Assembly: GCF_902150065.1 (NCBI RefSeq)
Contig: NC_043987.1
Coordinates: forward strand, 26,891,987 to 26,955,986
Source of the DNA: Myripristis murdjan
Taxonomy: Eukaryota; Chordata; Actinopteri; Holocentriformes; Holocentridae
DNA: 64,000 nucleotides
Reading direction: 5' to 3'
In this document: one piece after another, positions 1-12,000 of the stretch
Layout of the letters: the number at the start of each line of letters is the position of its first letter
Position numbering within the stretch: the first letter of the stretch is position 1
Program-made: the position numbers and the translations under genes
Notes under the pieces: model-generated
Databases searched by the model: none
Told to the model about the DNA's origin: nothing
The model's input: only the letters and a program-made list of their open reading frames with translations

Positions 1-329
1 TTCTTCCATAATCTCTCCAGAAACTAATGTCTGTAAATAATAACCGACTGGCTGACGGTTTAATGGTTGACACTTGTCACTTGTCAGTTTGTAGCAGCCT
101 GGTTAACTGACATTCTAACGGACCAATCACGAAGGAGATCATATTTAGGCTCGGCTCCGCGGCCCCGTTCTAATCGGGCCAGCACCAGATGTCAAACCGG
201 GCTGAAATCTTGGGCTGGTGTAGTGGGAATGAATGCGGAACCGTGAATTTCACGGCACGGCGCGGCACGGCACGGTACTATAGTGGAAAAACGCTAAAAG
301 TGTGTGTGTGTGTGAGTGAGTGAGTGAGT

Positions 330-370
<41 letters not shown>

Positions 371-430
371 CATGAGTGACCCCACGAGTGACGGCTGGTT
401 AACCTGCAGAGGTCATGTGTCCCTCTCCAG
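1..430. other. Sequence upstream of the first visible rusf1 exon
   Basis: I find no convincing exon here. The stretch is probably rusf1 intron. It contains a compound microsatellite at about 301–366 made of TG, GAGT and GA units, and a short run of CGGCA repeats near 255–275. The earlier rusf1 exons, which encode the N-terminal part of the protein, must lie before the window. Confidence 0.5.
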
Positions 431-3400
431 ATGGCACCGGCATGCTGGGGCGGATCCTGTTCGCCTGGAGGAAAGGGTAGGCTGATGGTTTGGTGCAGAA
501 ATGAGCAGCTGGGAAATGTCTTGTCCGGATCATTAATGCAGTTTCTGTCTCCGCGCTTCAGGAGCAAACTGGACTCGGAGGCCAAAAAATGGAGGTATGG
601 AGGCTGTATTTGTGCACTGGGATGTTTTAACATTTGGGCGCTTTAGTGAAAAAGGGCATATATTATGTTATATTTTGCTTTTGGAAGCTCTCAGCTCTCA
701 GACGTCTGCACTTGATGTAGCCAAAACTCTTTTGAATTAAAAGCTCTCAAAACTCCAGCCAGATCTCTTAAGCCAAAATGTTGTAAATGCACCTTTTCTG
801 TTTTCTTTTATTTTGTGTAATCCATGCTGAGAAGGGGGGTGGGGGTCTTACGAAGGGGGTCAGTGAAGGCAGCAAATAGATGCATGAAATGTGTTGTTTA
901 CTTCACGTCTTGTCATGCTCTGGATGTTCCTTCTGCCTGCTCTTATTCTTTGTTTCGTCATTCCAGTCCGTCTATGTTTCTGTATATTTTTCTGTCATTA
1001 CCACTGTTTTTTGAGGTGTATTTCTCCCTCTCTCTCTCTCTCTCTGCAAAGAACATAAAACAAAATAAAAACTTCTTCCCCCCTGCCAGGCTTTTCGCTG
1101 ACGTTCTCAACGATGTCGCCATGTTCATGGAAATACTGGCTCCCAACTTCCCCGCTTGTTTCACCTTGATCGTGTGCACCGCAGGGATATTCAAGGTACA
1201 CAACGCTCCCCGCTAACATCCAGTGATGGAATTCATGTTGGTTTCGTGCAAAACGAGCTCAGTGCTCCTCCGTGTTTGTCTGCTTCAGTCCATTGTTGGA
1301 GTCGCAGGTGGAGCCACCAGAGCCGCCCTGACCGTCCATCAGGCCCGCAGGGACAACATGGCGGACATCTCTGCTAAAGATGGGAGTCAGGTGCGTTTGA
1401 TAAAAGCATTTACACAGGAACATAACACACTGATGATCAATAATAACCTTTGAATAGCATGGCACACTGTCATAGTACCGATTAATGTATCCTGCTATGT
1501 TTTAATTAAGTAAATATTAAAGGTGCATCATGAAAAATGGCTCAGGCTCAATTTAAGTGACAGGTCGTTTAAACTCAACTGAATGTTTTGAATGTTTAGT
1601 CTTCGCCATCCTCATCATCAGCCCGACTCGCTGCTTCATCACCTGCACAGTCCATGTTTTAGACCAGCTGAGTGTAAAGGCTCTTCATTTAAATCAACCC
1701 CCAGTAATTAGACGTAGTTTTTACTTTTGTATTTTGGGGCTGAGATGATTCGTTAATCTCCTGATTTGATACGATCACGATACTCGGGTGCTGATTTGAT
1801 TTTTTTTTTTCTTTTTTCAATTATTCTCTCTGCAACTCCAAGGCTTTTAGGCGCTAATGTGCAGAGATACACATTTAAAAACAGGCCAAAATAACAACAT
1901 GCACATGGTTTGTGGCCCAAACTGCACAGGATTAGCAGGTGAGGAGGGCGTGTCTGCTCAGCGGAGCCCCAGAGGCGCCCAGGGAACCCATTTTCATTCA
2001 GAGAGCTGGAGGTCAGAGGTCGAGAAACCCCTTTGAAAATGGCCATGCAAGATTTTCCTTATTTTTCATCCAAATTTAGAGCAACAGTTAGTGCTGACAA
2101 CTTGGCATGACATGTTGGACATCAGTGGATTCCTCAGGTTGTCTAGTTTACATTTATACTCATATCTTTACTCTAAACCAATTCAGTAATTAAAAAAAAA
2201 ATCCAAAAAAAAACAGAATTATGATACTTAGTTGATTTGATTTTTTTTTTTCCCCCCACCCCTACTCTAGATATTACTGTTCAATAGTTTACCGCGGTGT
2301 GTAACCCCTATAATAATGAACACTATGGGAATATTAGTTGAAAAACTGCAATTTTATTAATCGGTATCAACGATAACTGTCAAAAACAAGGTGTATGATG
2401 TGGGAATGATAATAATAATAAGTATGTTTCTTGATTGATTCTGTTTTACGTTCTGTGTTTCCCTCAGGAGACTCTGGTGAACCTGGCTGGTCTGCTGGTC
2501 AGTCTGATACTGATCCCCCTCGTCACCGACAATCCAGCGTGAGTGCTGAAGCGTGTGAGCTCTGTGAAGTCTCTGATTGGTCGAGACGCCTGCCGTTTGA
2601 CTCATGTCGCCCCCCCCTCCTCCTCTTCCTCTTCCTCTTCCTCTCTCCATCTGTCTCTGCTCTTCAGGCTGACCCTTGGCCTCTTCTTCCTCTTCACCAT
2701 CTTCCACCTGTACGCCAACTACAGGGCGGTGCGCTCGGTTGTCATGGAGACCTTCAACGAGGCGCGGCTGTCCATCGTGTTGCGTCGGTACCTGAGGGAC
2801 GGGCGGGTCCTCGCTCCTCCGGAGGCCAATCGGAGCGAGCCGGTTTTCTTGGGTGAGAATCGGACGTGGTTAACACTTTTTTTAATCTCCTTATCAGGCA
2901 AAATCATAAACATACGTGTTGGTTTTTTTCTCCTCCAGATTTTAGGAAAACAGTGCCGATCAGACTCGGAGTGAGCCTGAAGGAACTTGTGCAAAGGTAA
3001 TTTCATACAGCGTGCAATTTTTGTTTGCATGGTAAATACACGCACAAAGCAAAGTTCATCCCATTTTGATGTGATTCCATTTATTTTCCAGCCAAGAGGA
3101 GCTGAGTTTGGCTTTGAGGAACAACAACATGCCTTATCTCTTAGGAGTGAGAAATGGTTCGTCAGCCGATGATGTCCGCACCGTATAAAACACATTGAAA
3201 GTACCCACATGTCAGTTTTATTATTATTATTATTATTATTATTGTTATTGTTATTTATGCCGTGTCTCTGTCAGGGTGTGTGTGTGTTTGCCTGGGACCG
3301 GAAGCGTCTGTGTGTGACGAAATCAGAGCGATGTGCCAAGCGATTTGCCTCAGCGGTGCATTGGACCCTGCAGCACCGCTCGCTGTCATACAAAAGAGCC

Positions 3401-3748
3401 AAAGTGAGCTTCTTATTTCCCCCACCCTTTCCTCCTTTTACATTAATATCGTTTTTTAAAAATTTACACTCATCCACACTGTTCGTCTCATTTTTGAAAG
3501 ATCACTGGGAAATGGTGCATGACAGCCACAAGCTGATGGACCAGATTTTCAATCCGTTTCTCAAAGGTAAGCAGCAGGCGAAAAAACAAAACAAGACAAA
3601 ACTATTATTTCTCTTATGTGTGTTTCCGCTGAATTGACAGTGTGTGTGCTGTTGCTGTGCAGGTGCAGAGGCGGCCGGATGGCAGATCAGTCGAACTCTG
3701 CTGAGCTGGGACGAGTGGAGAGTCGAGTGGAAAACAAAGAGCAGCTGA
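431..3748 (+). CDS. rusf1: RUS family member 1 (DUF647), 3' part, 11 exons
   Basis: This is the RUSF1 protein (human C16orf58), of the root-UVB-sensitive/DUF647 family. It is a membrane-associated protein whose biochemical role is poorly defined. Exons I support: 431–476, 562–594, 1090–1195, 1289–1390, 2468–2538, 2668–2852, 2939–2996, 3092–3156, 3275–3403, 3501–3566 and 3663–3748 (TGA). All phases agree. Recognisable family blocks are GTGMLGRILFAW, LFADVLNDVAMF, GVAGGATRAALTVHQARR, NMADISAKDGSQETLVNLAG and YANYRAVRSVVMETFNEARL, followed by a C-terminal half ending in GWQISRTLLSWDEW. Hydrophobic segments lie in the exons at 2468 and 2668. For the exon at 3092 I chose the donor at 3157 rather than 3147 because only that phase keeps the next exon (CLGPEASVCDEIRAMCQA) in the family frame. 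The 5' exons are outside the window. The next gene starts about 0.75 kb downstream on the same strand. Confidence 0.93.
1740..2260. repeat. Dispersed repeat of unknown class in a rusf1 intron
   Basis: It starts near 'GATACGATCACGATACTCGG' and continues through GTTTGTGGCCCAAACTGCA to CCCCTTTGAAAATGGCCATG. The same blocks in the same order occur at 22595–23185, and a shorter inverted relative lies at about 30066–30235. Poly(T) and poly(A) runs interrupt it. Confidence 0.65.
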
Positions 3749-3809
3749 AGTGACGCATTTCCCTCCCTGATTATTCTGTCACGGCCTTTTCATATTGTAG
3801 TACTCTCTG

Positions 3810-3815
3810 AATAAA
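3810..3815 (+). terminator. Poly(A) signal of rusf1
   Basis: A canonical AATAAA lies 62 bases after the rusf1 stop codon, which would give a very short 3' UTR. Confidence 0.75.
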
Positions 3816-4339
3816 GCCAAAGTGATTTTTAGTAATCCAGAATATGTACTCTTTGTCCAGACTCCAATGGAAAAACGTTTATAGTATTCCTGTGGTAATT
3901 TTTTTGGGAAGAGTATTATACATATATTGCAGAAAAACAACCATAAACAAACCGTCACTTTGTGGTGATTTTTTTTTTTTTTTTTTTGTCACATATCTGA
4001 AGTCGCACGGTGGTGTGGCCGTCGGCAAATTGCATTAGTTCAACTAACTGATGTTTATTTACTTATTTAGCACATTTATCACTTCTATAAATACACCAAG
4101 AAGAAGAAAAGCAATAAAATACACTGATCAAACAGCAATGTAACTCTGAAATTGTTGGTGTTAAATTTGTTGCTGCTGAATAAAAATGTTTTTTAATGGT
4201 TTCTTTACAAAAAATAGTGTTTCATTTGTCTAATATTACCGCATACACTGTAAATATTATTGTTTACTGAACACTGGCCATCAGCAAGAATAATTTCTGT
4301 TTCTTTCATGTATTTCCTGCATGAGCTCTTGTCTTCCAC
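3816..4339. other. Intergenic spacer between rusf1 and the THAP–integrase gene
   Basis: AT-rich sequence with a poly(T) run near 3969–3986. I see no coding signal in it. Confidence 0.5.
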
Positions 4340-4420
4340 TCCGGTCCGCTTGGTGGCGGTAATGCGCCTCCTCTTAACTGGTTTGCCAACCGCAGAAAAA
4401 CACTAAAGAAGAAGAAGAAT
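4340..4420. repeat. Short dispersed fish repeat ('TGGCGGTAATGC…AAGAAGAAGAAG') near a gene start
   Basis: The text GGTGGCGGTAATGCGCC, followed by GGTTTGCCAACCGC and a GAAGAAGAAG tail, matches from memory a short sequence common in teleost genomes and often found near gene starts. Here it ends about 75 bp before the THAP gene's ATG, so it may lie in the promoter or 5' UTR. Its family name is not known to me. Confidence 0.5.
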
Positions 4421-4493
4421 TTACAACACAAACTTAGCATTAGCATTAGCATTAACAGTATTTTTTTTTTTTATTTATATATATATAGATCAA

Positions 4494-6893
4494 ATGGCGA
4501 AGTTTAAATGCAGTGCCTATAACTGCAAAAGTACGAACGCGTCTGGTGTGACGTTTTTTAAGTGAGTATTGTGTATTCCTTGCACTTTATTGACTAAAAA
4601 CCAAAGCATTTATAGGAAACTTGTGAAATATCCCACTGAAGATTCGGTTAGCGAACATAAGGCAGCTTTAATCAGACATCATAATTCAGGTCGCTGCTTC
4701 GCCTGTCCCGTTTTTATCTCTGTTTTTACAACTCAATGGGAAGATTTTCTAAATAAACCAGTGGTGCCTCTGCCTCTGAACACCTGGGCTGGACTCTCAT
4801 TCAGCCCTTTCATTTCGAAACTGAGTTTTCTAGCAACAAATCCCCACTGAGGTCTGACAGGAGTTAAGTTAATCAGCCATGCCCTCTGTGTAGATATAAT
4901 AACATGATAGCTAGTGTCTGCAGTAAAATACAGGCCTTCTGTGAGAGTGAATGGACTGGGATCCATTTAGACCTCGCAGAGATTGTTTAATAGGCTTGTC
5001 CCAGTGCTTATGAATACAGACAGGTGACAAATTAAAGTAAAAACAAACAAACAAACAAACAAACAAAAACAACATAAATTGTCTTGGAGCGGCCAGCAGA
5101 GATCCACGTCTCTGGAGCTGCACTGGAGGGATGGAGGAGCTTTATTCTTCCAAAAGATAGTCCCTCATTTGATGCTTTAAGTGATGCTGGATCAGGATCT
5201 TTCATCTGAGGGTTATCACTCATAACTTTGTGTTGAATTGGTTGGAGTGTTTACCAGGACAAGTGGAGCCAAACTGTGCCAGGAAAATCCCCCCACAGTG
5301 CACCAGAGCCGGCGGATCCCGTCTCTGTCGGGGGTCCAGCATCAGGCCTGCACCATTCTCTCGGTCTGTGCCACATATAAACTCGCCCATTTGTCCACAT
5401 TATGGTGAAATAGGAATCACCACATCACTTTTTGCCACAACTCTAACAGTCCGGTGTCTTTGATTTCTGCACCACTGAACTCTCAAGTGTGCATTTGTCT
5501 TTGTAACGAGGGCTTTAGGCTCTGCAGCGCTGCTATAATATCCCTCTGTGTGTGTGTGTACGGTATCTTCTGGAAAAATGGTTCTCCTTCCCTCAAGTAG
5601 AGACTAGTAAACCTGCAGAATCCACGCCGAGGAGCATCGAAGCTGTTGTGGAAGCTCGAGGTGGCTCAACTCCTTATTACCAAGTCGCTTTTTTTCCCCA
5701 TTAATTTTGCACCTGTCTGTGTGTGCTGCATGCATGTATGAATAAGTGGTTCACTTTCTGCTGGTGGCCTCGATAACACATGCAGCTCGGCCTCGCTTTT
5801 TGGCAGGCGTGGTATCACATAAGACCGTTTATGTATTGTTAGGATCCACTCTGCATTTTGGAAGACATCCCGTACACCAAGCAGCTCTTATTTCTGTGAA
5901 GTCCTAACTCTGATTTTTTTCCTCCTCCTATTCTCAGACCTAAACACACCAAGGTGGATGGTAGTGATGAGTGTTAGACAGTTTCAGCACAATGACAAAA
6001 GCTGAAATTTAATAGGAATAACATGGATTCCATCATTTAAGAGTGTTTCTTTAGTGAAGTTTCACTTCATACATATGTTTTCCAATTAAAGGCCCAATGA
6101 AATCATGTGACATTTTCTTCATACAATAGAGAGTGGCACATTATCACAATTAGGAGCAAGGTGTTGTTGTAATTGTTTGCTCCGTGGCCGCAGGTTCCCT
6201 CTGTACAATCGCCGAAAACTGAAAAAATGGCTCGACAATATGAGGTGGAAGGGCTGGACGCCGTCTCGGTTCTCCTTGCTGTGCAGTAACCACTTTGAGG
6301 AGAAGTGCATCGACAGAACCGGCAAATTCGTGAAGCTTCAGCAAGACGCGGTCCCCACCATATTCTCGTTCCCCGAACACCCGGTGAAAAAGACGGTATG
6401 TTTGGCATCTCTCACTGGAGCATTTCAGCGTAAAACACCAGCAGCTTCTTTAAAGAGACAAAGGTTGTTGAACTGTAGGTCGCTTGGGTGTTAAAGAAGC
6501 TTCTAACCACGTCTGCTCTCTGTTAATCTGTAGAGTAAAAACCTAAACCCTCTCTTTAACAGGTCAACCGGCTTCATTCAGAAACATAGCAGCTGTATCT
6601 GATCTGATTTCTGTCAAATAAGAAAGTCTGCAGTAAACATCACTAAATTTATGTTTGTTTCTCTCTGATTTAGCTTGCAATCAACCCAAGAAGTAAGAGA
6701 TACAAGGTAAGAAGCTGCTTTGTTTTGTCAAAAAAAACAAAAAAAAAAACCATCAATGCAGCTTGTGAGCAAAGTTCATTAAGGTAGTGTCTGCATTTCC
6801 TCTAAACTCGATGCTGCACGTCTTTTGGGTTAGGGTTAGGTGTATTAGGTGTGTTTGGGTTTTTGTGCAGTCATCATGATGCTTACTCACGGC

Positions 6894-6941
<48 letters not shown>

Positions 6942-9900
6942 AAACTCCTGGTATTACTCAACACACAACCACAAAATGTGTTTTTCTGTCCTTCCTGAAC
7001 TCAGCCACCTGGTTCTGAGGAGTCACAGACAAGCCGGGCTCTGTCTCTGCCGGCGGCGGCGGCGGCTCCTAAAACAGCAAAGCTGACCGTCAAGAAGCAA
7101 AAACCCAGCGAGACAGAGGAAGAGGCTGCTGGGTGAGGAAGATCAAGCCTCTTTATTCAACCAGAGGAATTTGATGATGCCAGCAGTAATCAGTTCAGTT
7201 CAGTTCAGTTCAATTCAGTTCAATTCAGTAGTTTATTGTCATTGTTATAAAACAACGAGAGAAGGTTGGAGCATTCACAGCATTGCATAATCATATAGTG
7301 CAACCAATAAATATAATAATAAATAGTGAATCCAAATAAATAGAAGTCTCCAGAGAAGAGTGTGATGTGAGTGTGCTGCAGCAAAATGTCCGGACACATG
7401 ATTGATAGAAGCAGAATCTTAGTACGGGCATTTTTTACTTCATTAAAAGCAGCCAGTGTAGCTTGTTACCTCCAGTGGTAAACAGTGCAACCACCAAAAT
7501 ATTTCAAAATAAGACTTCGCAAATGTGCAAATGTTTTCTGAGGCAGGAAGTGCATTCAACATATGTACTCAGCTTCAATAACACACACAGTGGAACATCC
7601 TGCATTTTGTCAGTTGCTCGTAAAGCAATCATATCACAATTTGTTTTTTTTTTTTGTTTTTTTTTTTGAAAGGTGCCTTATAAAAATGTTTGATTTGTGT
7701 ACACATTAGTGGTCACAAACTGCATTACATCCAACTACATCCATGATTTATTCGTGATCAATAGTGATTTGCATATACACTCACTGGTCACTTTATTAGG
7801 TCCACCTGCACAATCTATTAAAATCTGCCTATAATGCTCAGGTTTTCTTGTTGTCACAGTAATAGAGGTGTTCATTCAGTTCTATGTTTGGCACTGAGCT
7901 CATAGTTAGTGCTGCTGTTGGACTGGACTGCTTTTTCTTGAGAGCTGTTTCCAATATTCTGTCCCCCTCATTGTATATAAAATAGGGAGGATAAAAAATT
8001 AGAAACACCTCAATATATTATAGTCCATTTCTAGACCTCTGTAAACTACAACCTCAATAATAAACATATAATCAAATATACACATTCTCCACACTGTCAA
8101 CACAAACTGAACATTATAAACTTTGTTAAAAGGTAGAATTTATTTGACAGAGCTGCTGCATTGAACTGCATTAGATTATACAGGTGGACTGCTACAACTG
8201 AGTGTACTGACTTTACAACACATTTTCTACACGAAATCATGAATACCGCTGCTCTTTTGATTGAATCCGACATTTAAAAGAAACAGTTTGGAGCTTCTGC
8301 ACGGTCGAAACAAAAAAAAGGAGGTTGCAGTGACATTAGTTCAGTGAACCAGCGCTGATGAGTGTGATCATCCTCACTGGCAGACAGCTGGATCATGTTT
8401 TCATCCTCAGTCCGTCTCAGATCACCATGAACATGAATTCGTATTTTGATGTGTTGGATGTGCGGTCCTCTGCATTTTAGTCTCTTTAATCCATTTTTGT
8501 CTTTTCCGGTTTGGTGATCAGAGACCCAAAGAGGAGCGACCGGTGGAGGATCGTAACGGACGAAGCGCTGATGAAGATTGAATCCTTTCCGTGTTTCTTC
8601 CATGGTGATTACTGCCTGCCGCAGGTAAACGGTACATGGTGTGCCATCATTTTGATGTCATGGTAACGTAAAAACATTTTAGAGGACAAAACAGCCGAAC
8701 AGCAATATGTGGCAGAGGCTAAATACTTTACACCACAGCTCCCTCCTGTAAAGATGTTGGAGCATTTTGCTGCATGAATGTGAACATGAATGAGGAAAAG
8801 TAATTCTCTACTATCTTGAATATTTGAAGATATGGAGCTCAAATTAATACCACCTGAGTGTTGCGTGAAGACGTATGTATGCAGACAGAAATCTTTGCTA
8901 ATTAATACACTAATTGGCTTAATGGCTCAATATGTTGAACTGGTGATGTTTAATATATCGTGGTCATTGTGGTGGAACATGAAGAAGCTCAGTTGCCTCT
9001 TTGACGTTTATAATCATTTTTTTCTTCAACAGCAGGATATCCTGTGGGCTCCAGATGACAGTTTCAATGTAAGTAGTCTTATTATTTCAAACAATACTAG
9101 ATTATCTTGCACACTCTGTGATTTTAAAACTTTTAATGACATGCTGATTTTTCGCAGGTGGAGTGTGAAGATCCTGAAAAGCTAATCGAGGTAGGCGTAC
9201 TACAGGCTGATCAGAGACAACGATTTAACTTTGAACTTTGATATGAGGTTACAGACAAAATACTCTGTACTGATGAGCGTCGTCATGTGCTGTATTTCTC
9301 TGCATGATGTGCTTTCTGATCCACAGGTGAAGGAGCCGTGGCAGTGGCTCGGTCTGGATGTCCGAGGCCCCCTGCCTGCCACGCTCAACGGGCACAAATA
9401 CATTTTGACTGTGACGGACTATTTCTCCAAGTGGGTGGAAGCTCTGCCCATGCAGATGTGCCACGCCTCACAAGTGGCCCAGCACGTCAGCGACATCATC
9501 TCACACTTTGGCTTCCCCCTCAGGATCCTCTCCCGGCTGCCTCATGACATCGTGCACAAGGTGAGCTTTCCTATCTTCACGCGTTACACGGCACGTCTCC
9601 CTCGCTCCGTCTTCATATTGAGTCCAGAGTGATCAATACCTCACGCTGATGTACTGTGTGACCGTGTCCTTTAAACTAGATCAACAGGGAACTGAGAGAT
9701 CAGCTGAAGGTCACCATCTCGCTTGTCGTCCATCATCAGCAGACCGGCACCGCCGATTTGACCACGCAGCGCCTGATTGGCAGGTTTGTGATTTCACTCG
9801 TTTGTGGAAAAACATAACAGTTTACGTTCTTAAAGGAGCGATGTGTAGCATCAATAATTCACCATCATTCATATCAGGTGTTATACTTGGGTATAATTAC

Positions 9901-11319
9901 TGTACAGAAATGAGACGGCGGATGAGACGGTCGGTAGCTCAGCAACATTAGGCATCATTTCCCATAAACCCTGGTGCTTCCTGTCACAAAGATGCCCCTG
10001 CCCTTTTTGGCATCTCTTCAGGTGTGTTTGCGTTTATTCTGGTTTTATTGAGGAGGATAGAAATATTGCAAGAGAGTTTTTTCATCGGGCTTTCACTCCT
10101 TTTACCACTTGGCATTGCCAGAAACACGAATGCGGCAAATTCACAAAGAATGGATTGTGGCCGCTGATGGCTCCATGAATCTGTACAATGAATAAGTATA
10201 ATAATAATGTTAATAATAATAATATAATAATGTTGCCTTTGTGCCAAGATCACCGTAAGTAGGACGATGCCAGGTGTCGCATGGCATCTTTGGGTGATAT
10301 CACATTGTCATCATGTATAGCAAGAACTGTTTGACCTGGCATCCTGTATCTGAATAATTTCAGTCTCAGTTAAATCAAAAAGAGAGATTCTCCTTCAAAA
10401 TATTCGCTCTTAAGCATGCCCGGCATGACGGTGCCTTCGTCTGGCTGCAGTGCCTGGAAAGTCTGGGTGTGACCCCCCCTTATAAATGCACTTCATTTAC
10501 CACCGACTCTGTGAAGATGCTAATGATTTTACTCGGGGTGTGGCTGTTAGTGGGGCTCATTTGCACGCAAAGGGACCAATTTTTGCACCAAAGGTGTGCA
10601 TAGTACCTGATTTAAATACGTGCAAATAGCGAAGGCGCACTGTCATGCTGTTTACTTGGCAGTACAGGTAGGGGTGCATGTCACCCTTTGCACGTGCTTT
10701 TTAAATTACACGGTTTATTTTTGTTTTATTTTTAGCAGGTTTAGCGGCTGCAAAAGCTGCACAGTCCCATGTTGAATTCGCCCCTGAAAGTTTTAGCTCA
10801 GTTTGCGTAGAAAAAACAAACACACAGCGCCCTCATTCTGTCTTTTGCCACAAAGCAGCTCATCCGATTTGCTGCTCAGAAAGTTACATCACTCACAGCT
10901 GTTTGTGGTGGATTTTTCCTTTTTAAAATGATGCACATCGCACCTTTAAAGACAGTCCTGTAACTGAAAATCCTCTCATGGTGAACACACATCAAGCTTC
11001 CACGTAAATACCACATTCCCAACAGGATGACGAGCGATCTGATCGAGGAGCATCCGGCCGACTGGGACGTCTACCTCCCCGCCAAAGTGTTCAGTCTGTG
11101 CTTCACAGAGCATTCAGAGACCAAGGAGAGGCCGTTCTCGGTGCTCTGCTGTAGGGGCCTGCAGCCGGTCCCGTCCCCCAGAGGCCTGAATGTAAGTACC
11201 TTTAACAATATTAAACTTTGAAACTGTGTTTTATACACACTGACCCTGTGTGTTGTCACTGCTCTGTCCCACAGTTCACCTACTCCAAGATCCGGGAGTG
11301 CGCCTTTGTGGTTAGATAA
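4494..11319 (+). CDS. THAP zinc finger fused to an integrase-derived core (domesticated host gene)
   Basis: Eleven phase-consistent exons: 4494–4561, 6194–6395, 6674–6706, 7005–7132, 8522–8624, 9033–9068, 9158–9190, 9327–9560, 9680–9783, 11026–11191, 11275–11319 (TAA). They encode about 383 residues. Residues 1–90 form a THAP zinc finger: an N-terminal Cys pair (KFKCSAYNCK), KFPL across the first splice, W of KKWL, LLCSNHF for the Cys/His pair, and a closing AVPTIF. This is a DNA-binding fold. A basic, Ala-rich linker follows. Exons 8–10 resemble the catalytic core of Ty3/Gypsy- or GIN-type integrases (EPWQWLGLDVRGPLPATL, HKYILTVTDYFSKWVEALPM, INRELRDQL, ADWDVYLPAKVF). The acidic catalytic pattern does not look fully kept, so I infer a binding rather than cutting role. 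The spliced frame is open throughout, which argues for a working gene. It could be related to vertebrate GIN2, but I cannot confirm that. The start is the only ATG that gives a complete THAP fold. Confidence 0.82.
4562..6193. other. First intron of the THAP–integrase gene
   Basis: This 1.6 kb intron opens with GTGAGT and ends in CGCAG. It holds a (CAAA)n microsatellite at about 5041–5067. I see no coding exon inside it. Confidence 0.6.
6899..6938. repeat. (TG)n microsatellite
   Basis: About 20 uninterrupted TG units lie in intron 3 of the THAP–integrase gene, about 65 bp before exon 4. Confidence 0.95.
7190..7400. repeat. CAGTT repeats next to a dispersed fish repeat
   Basis: Imperfect CAGTT/CAATT units at about 7190–7228 are followed by a 'TAGTTTATTGTCATTGT' motif and GTGCAA-rich text. 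This resembles the 3' parts of fish non-LTR retroelements that end in a 'TTTATT' phrase. The family assignment is tentative. Confidence 0.4.
7776..8206. mobile_element. Non-autonomous DNA element (MITE) with TACACTCAC ends
   Basis: It opens with TACACTCACTGGTCACTTTA and closes, inverted, with GAGTGTA. Sub-terminal phrases GTCCACCTGCACAATCTA and TTAGATTATACAGGTGGAC are inverted to each other. The internal text (CTCAATATATTATAGTCC, ACTACAACCTCAATAATAAAC) matches from memory a teleost MITE sharing its outer ends with the Tc1-like element at 34993. It carries no ORF. The right end is more worn than the left. It lies in intron 4 of the THAP–integrase gene. Confidence 0.75.
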
Positions 11320-12000
11320 ACACTTCTGATGTATTTGTCGGGAATATCCACTTATAAAAAAAGTCATGGAAACCAGACCGACGGCCCTTTTAGAGAAACA
11401 TTTACATACCAGAAGGGAAGAGTGATGTAAGATCCTGGAAACATTCAGACTCAGTGAAGTTATGAATTGATTGTCGGGCCGCGGTGGAAACCCTGACAGC
11501 TGTGAGCAAGAAGCAGGACTGAACCTCCCAGCATCCTCTGCAGGACTCCACGACTGTTGTTGGAGCCATGTGCCAAAATGTATCAGATATTATTTATTTT
11601 TGGATGTAAAATTTTATTATGGCTTTTGATATGGTATTGTGACAACACAAATTGTCCCAGTAAAGAAAGGAGCATTGCTAATAGTTGTAAATGGTACAGG
11701 GATTTAAGTTGGGCAACCACCATTTGTTTGTTTTATTTGTGGCTATGAAAATATGAAAATTGTTAATCATTACATTTGAATGACCTGTGATTATTTCATA
11801 GGACATGCAGTGTGAAAAACGATGTAAAACGGTGTCGAGTTTTCATTTGTTTTGGTCCATTGTGTTCCCACAGTCTCTTGCTTTCTCTGTAAATTTGATT
11901 TTGTGATAAGGTTCTTTCTGATCTGTTTATAAAGGCAGTGTATTTATGTATTTGTATGAATTAAAAGAGTTGTATCTGCCACCCAAGAGCCGCATCTGTA
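11320..12000 (+). other. Probable 3' UTR of the THAP–integrase gene
   Basis: Non-coding sequence after the TAA, ending near an ATTAAA signal at 11960–11965. I see no other gene in it. Confidence 0.5.
11960..11965 (+). terminator. Candidate poly(A) signal (ATTAAA) of the THAP–integrase gene
   Basis: This is the first good variant poly(A) signal after the stop codon, about 640 bases downstream. Confidence 0.4.

Noticed and set aside
301-366. Tandem GT/GAGT/GA block as a possible CRISPR-like or regulatory array
   Set aside because: It is a simple compound microsatellite with no spacer structure. CRISPR is not expected in an animal genome.
3209-3637. 142-residue ORF over the rusf1 exon at 3275
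   Set aside because: That frame (VFAWDRKRLCV) does not match the RUS family. The frame reading CLGPEASVCDEIRAMC fits both the family and the phase of the flanking exons.
9327-9783. Reading the integrase-like exons as a retroelement insertion rather than part of a gene
   Set aside because: The pieces are split by canonical introns at phase-compatible sites and continue the frame from the THAP exons. No long terminal repeats or other element parts are visible around them.
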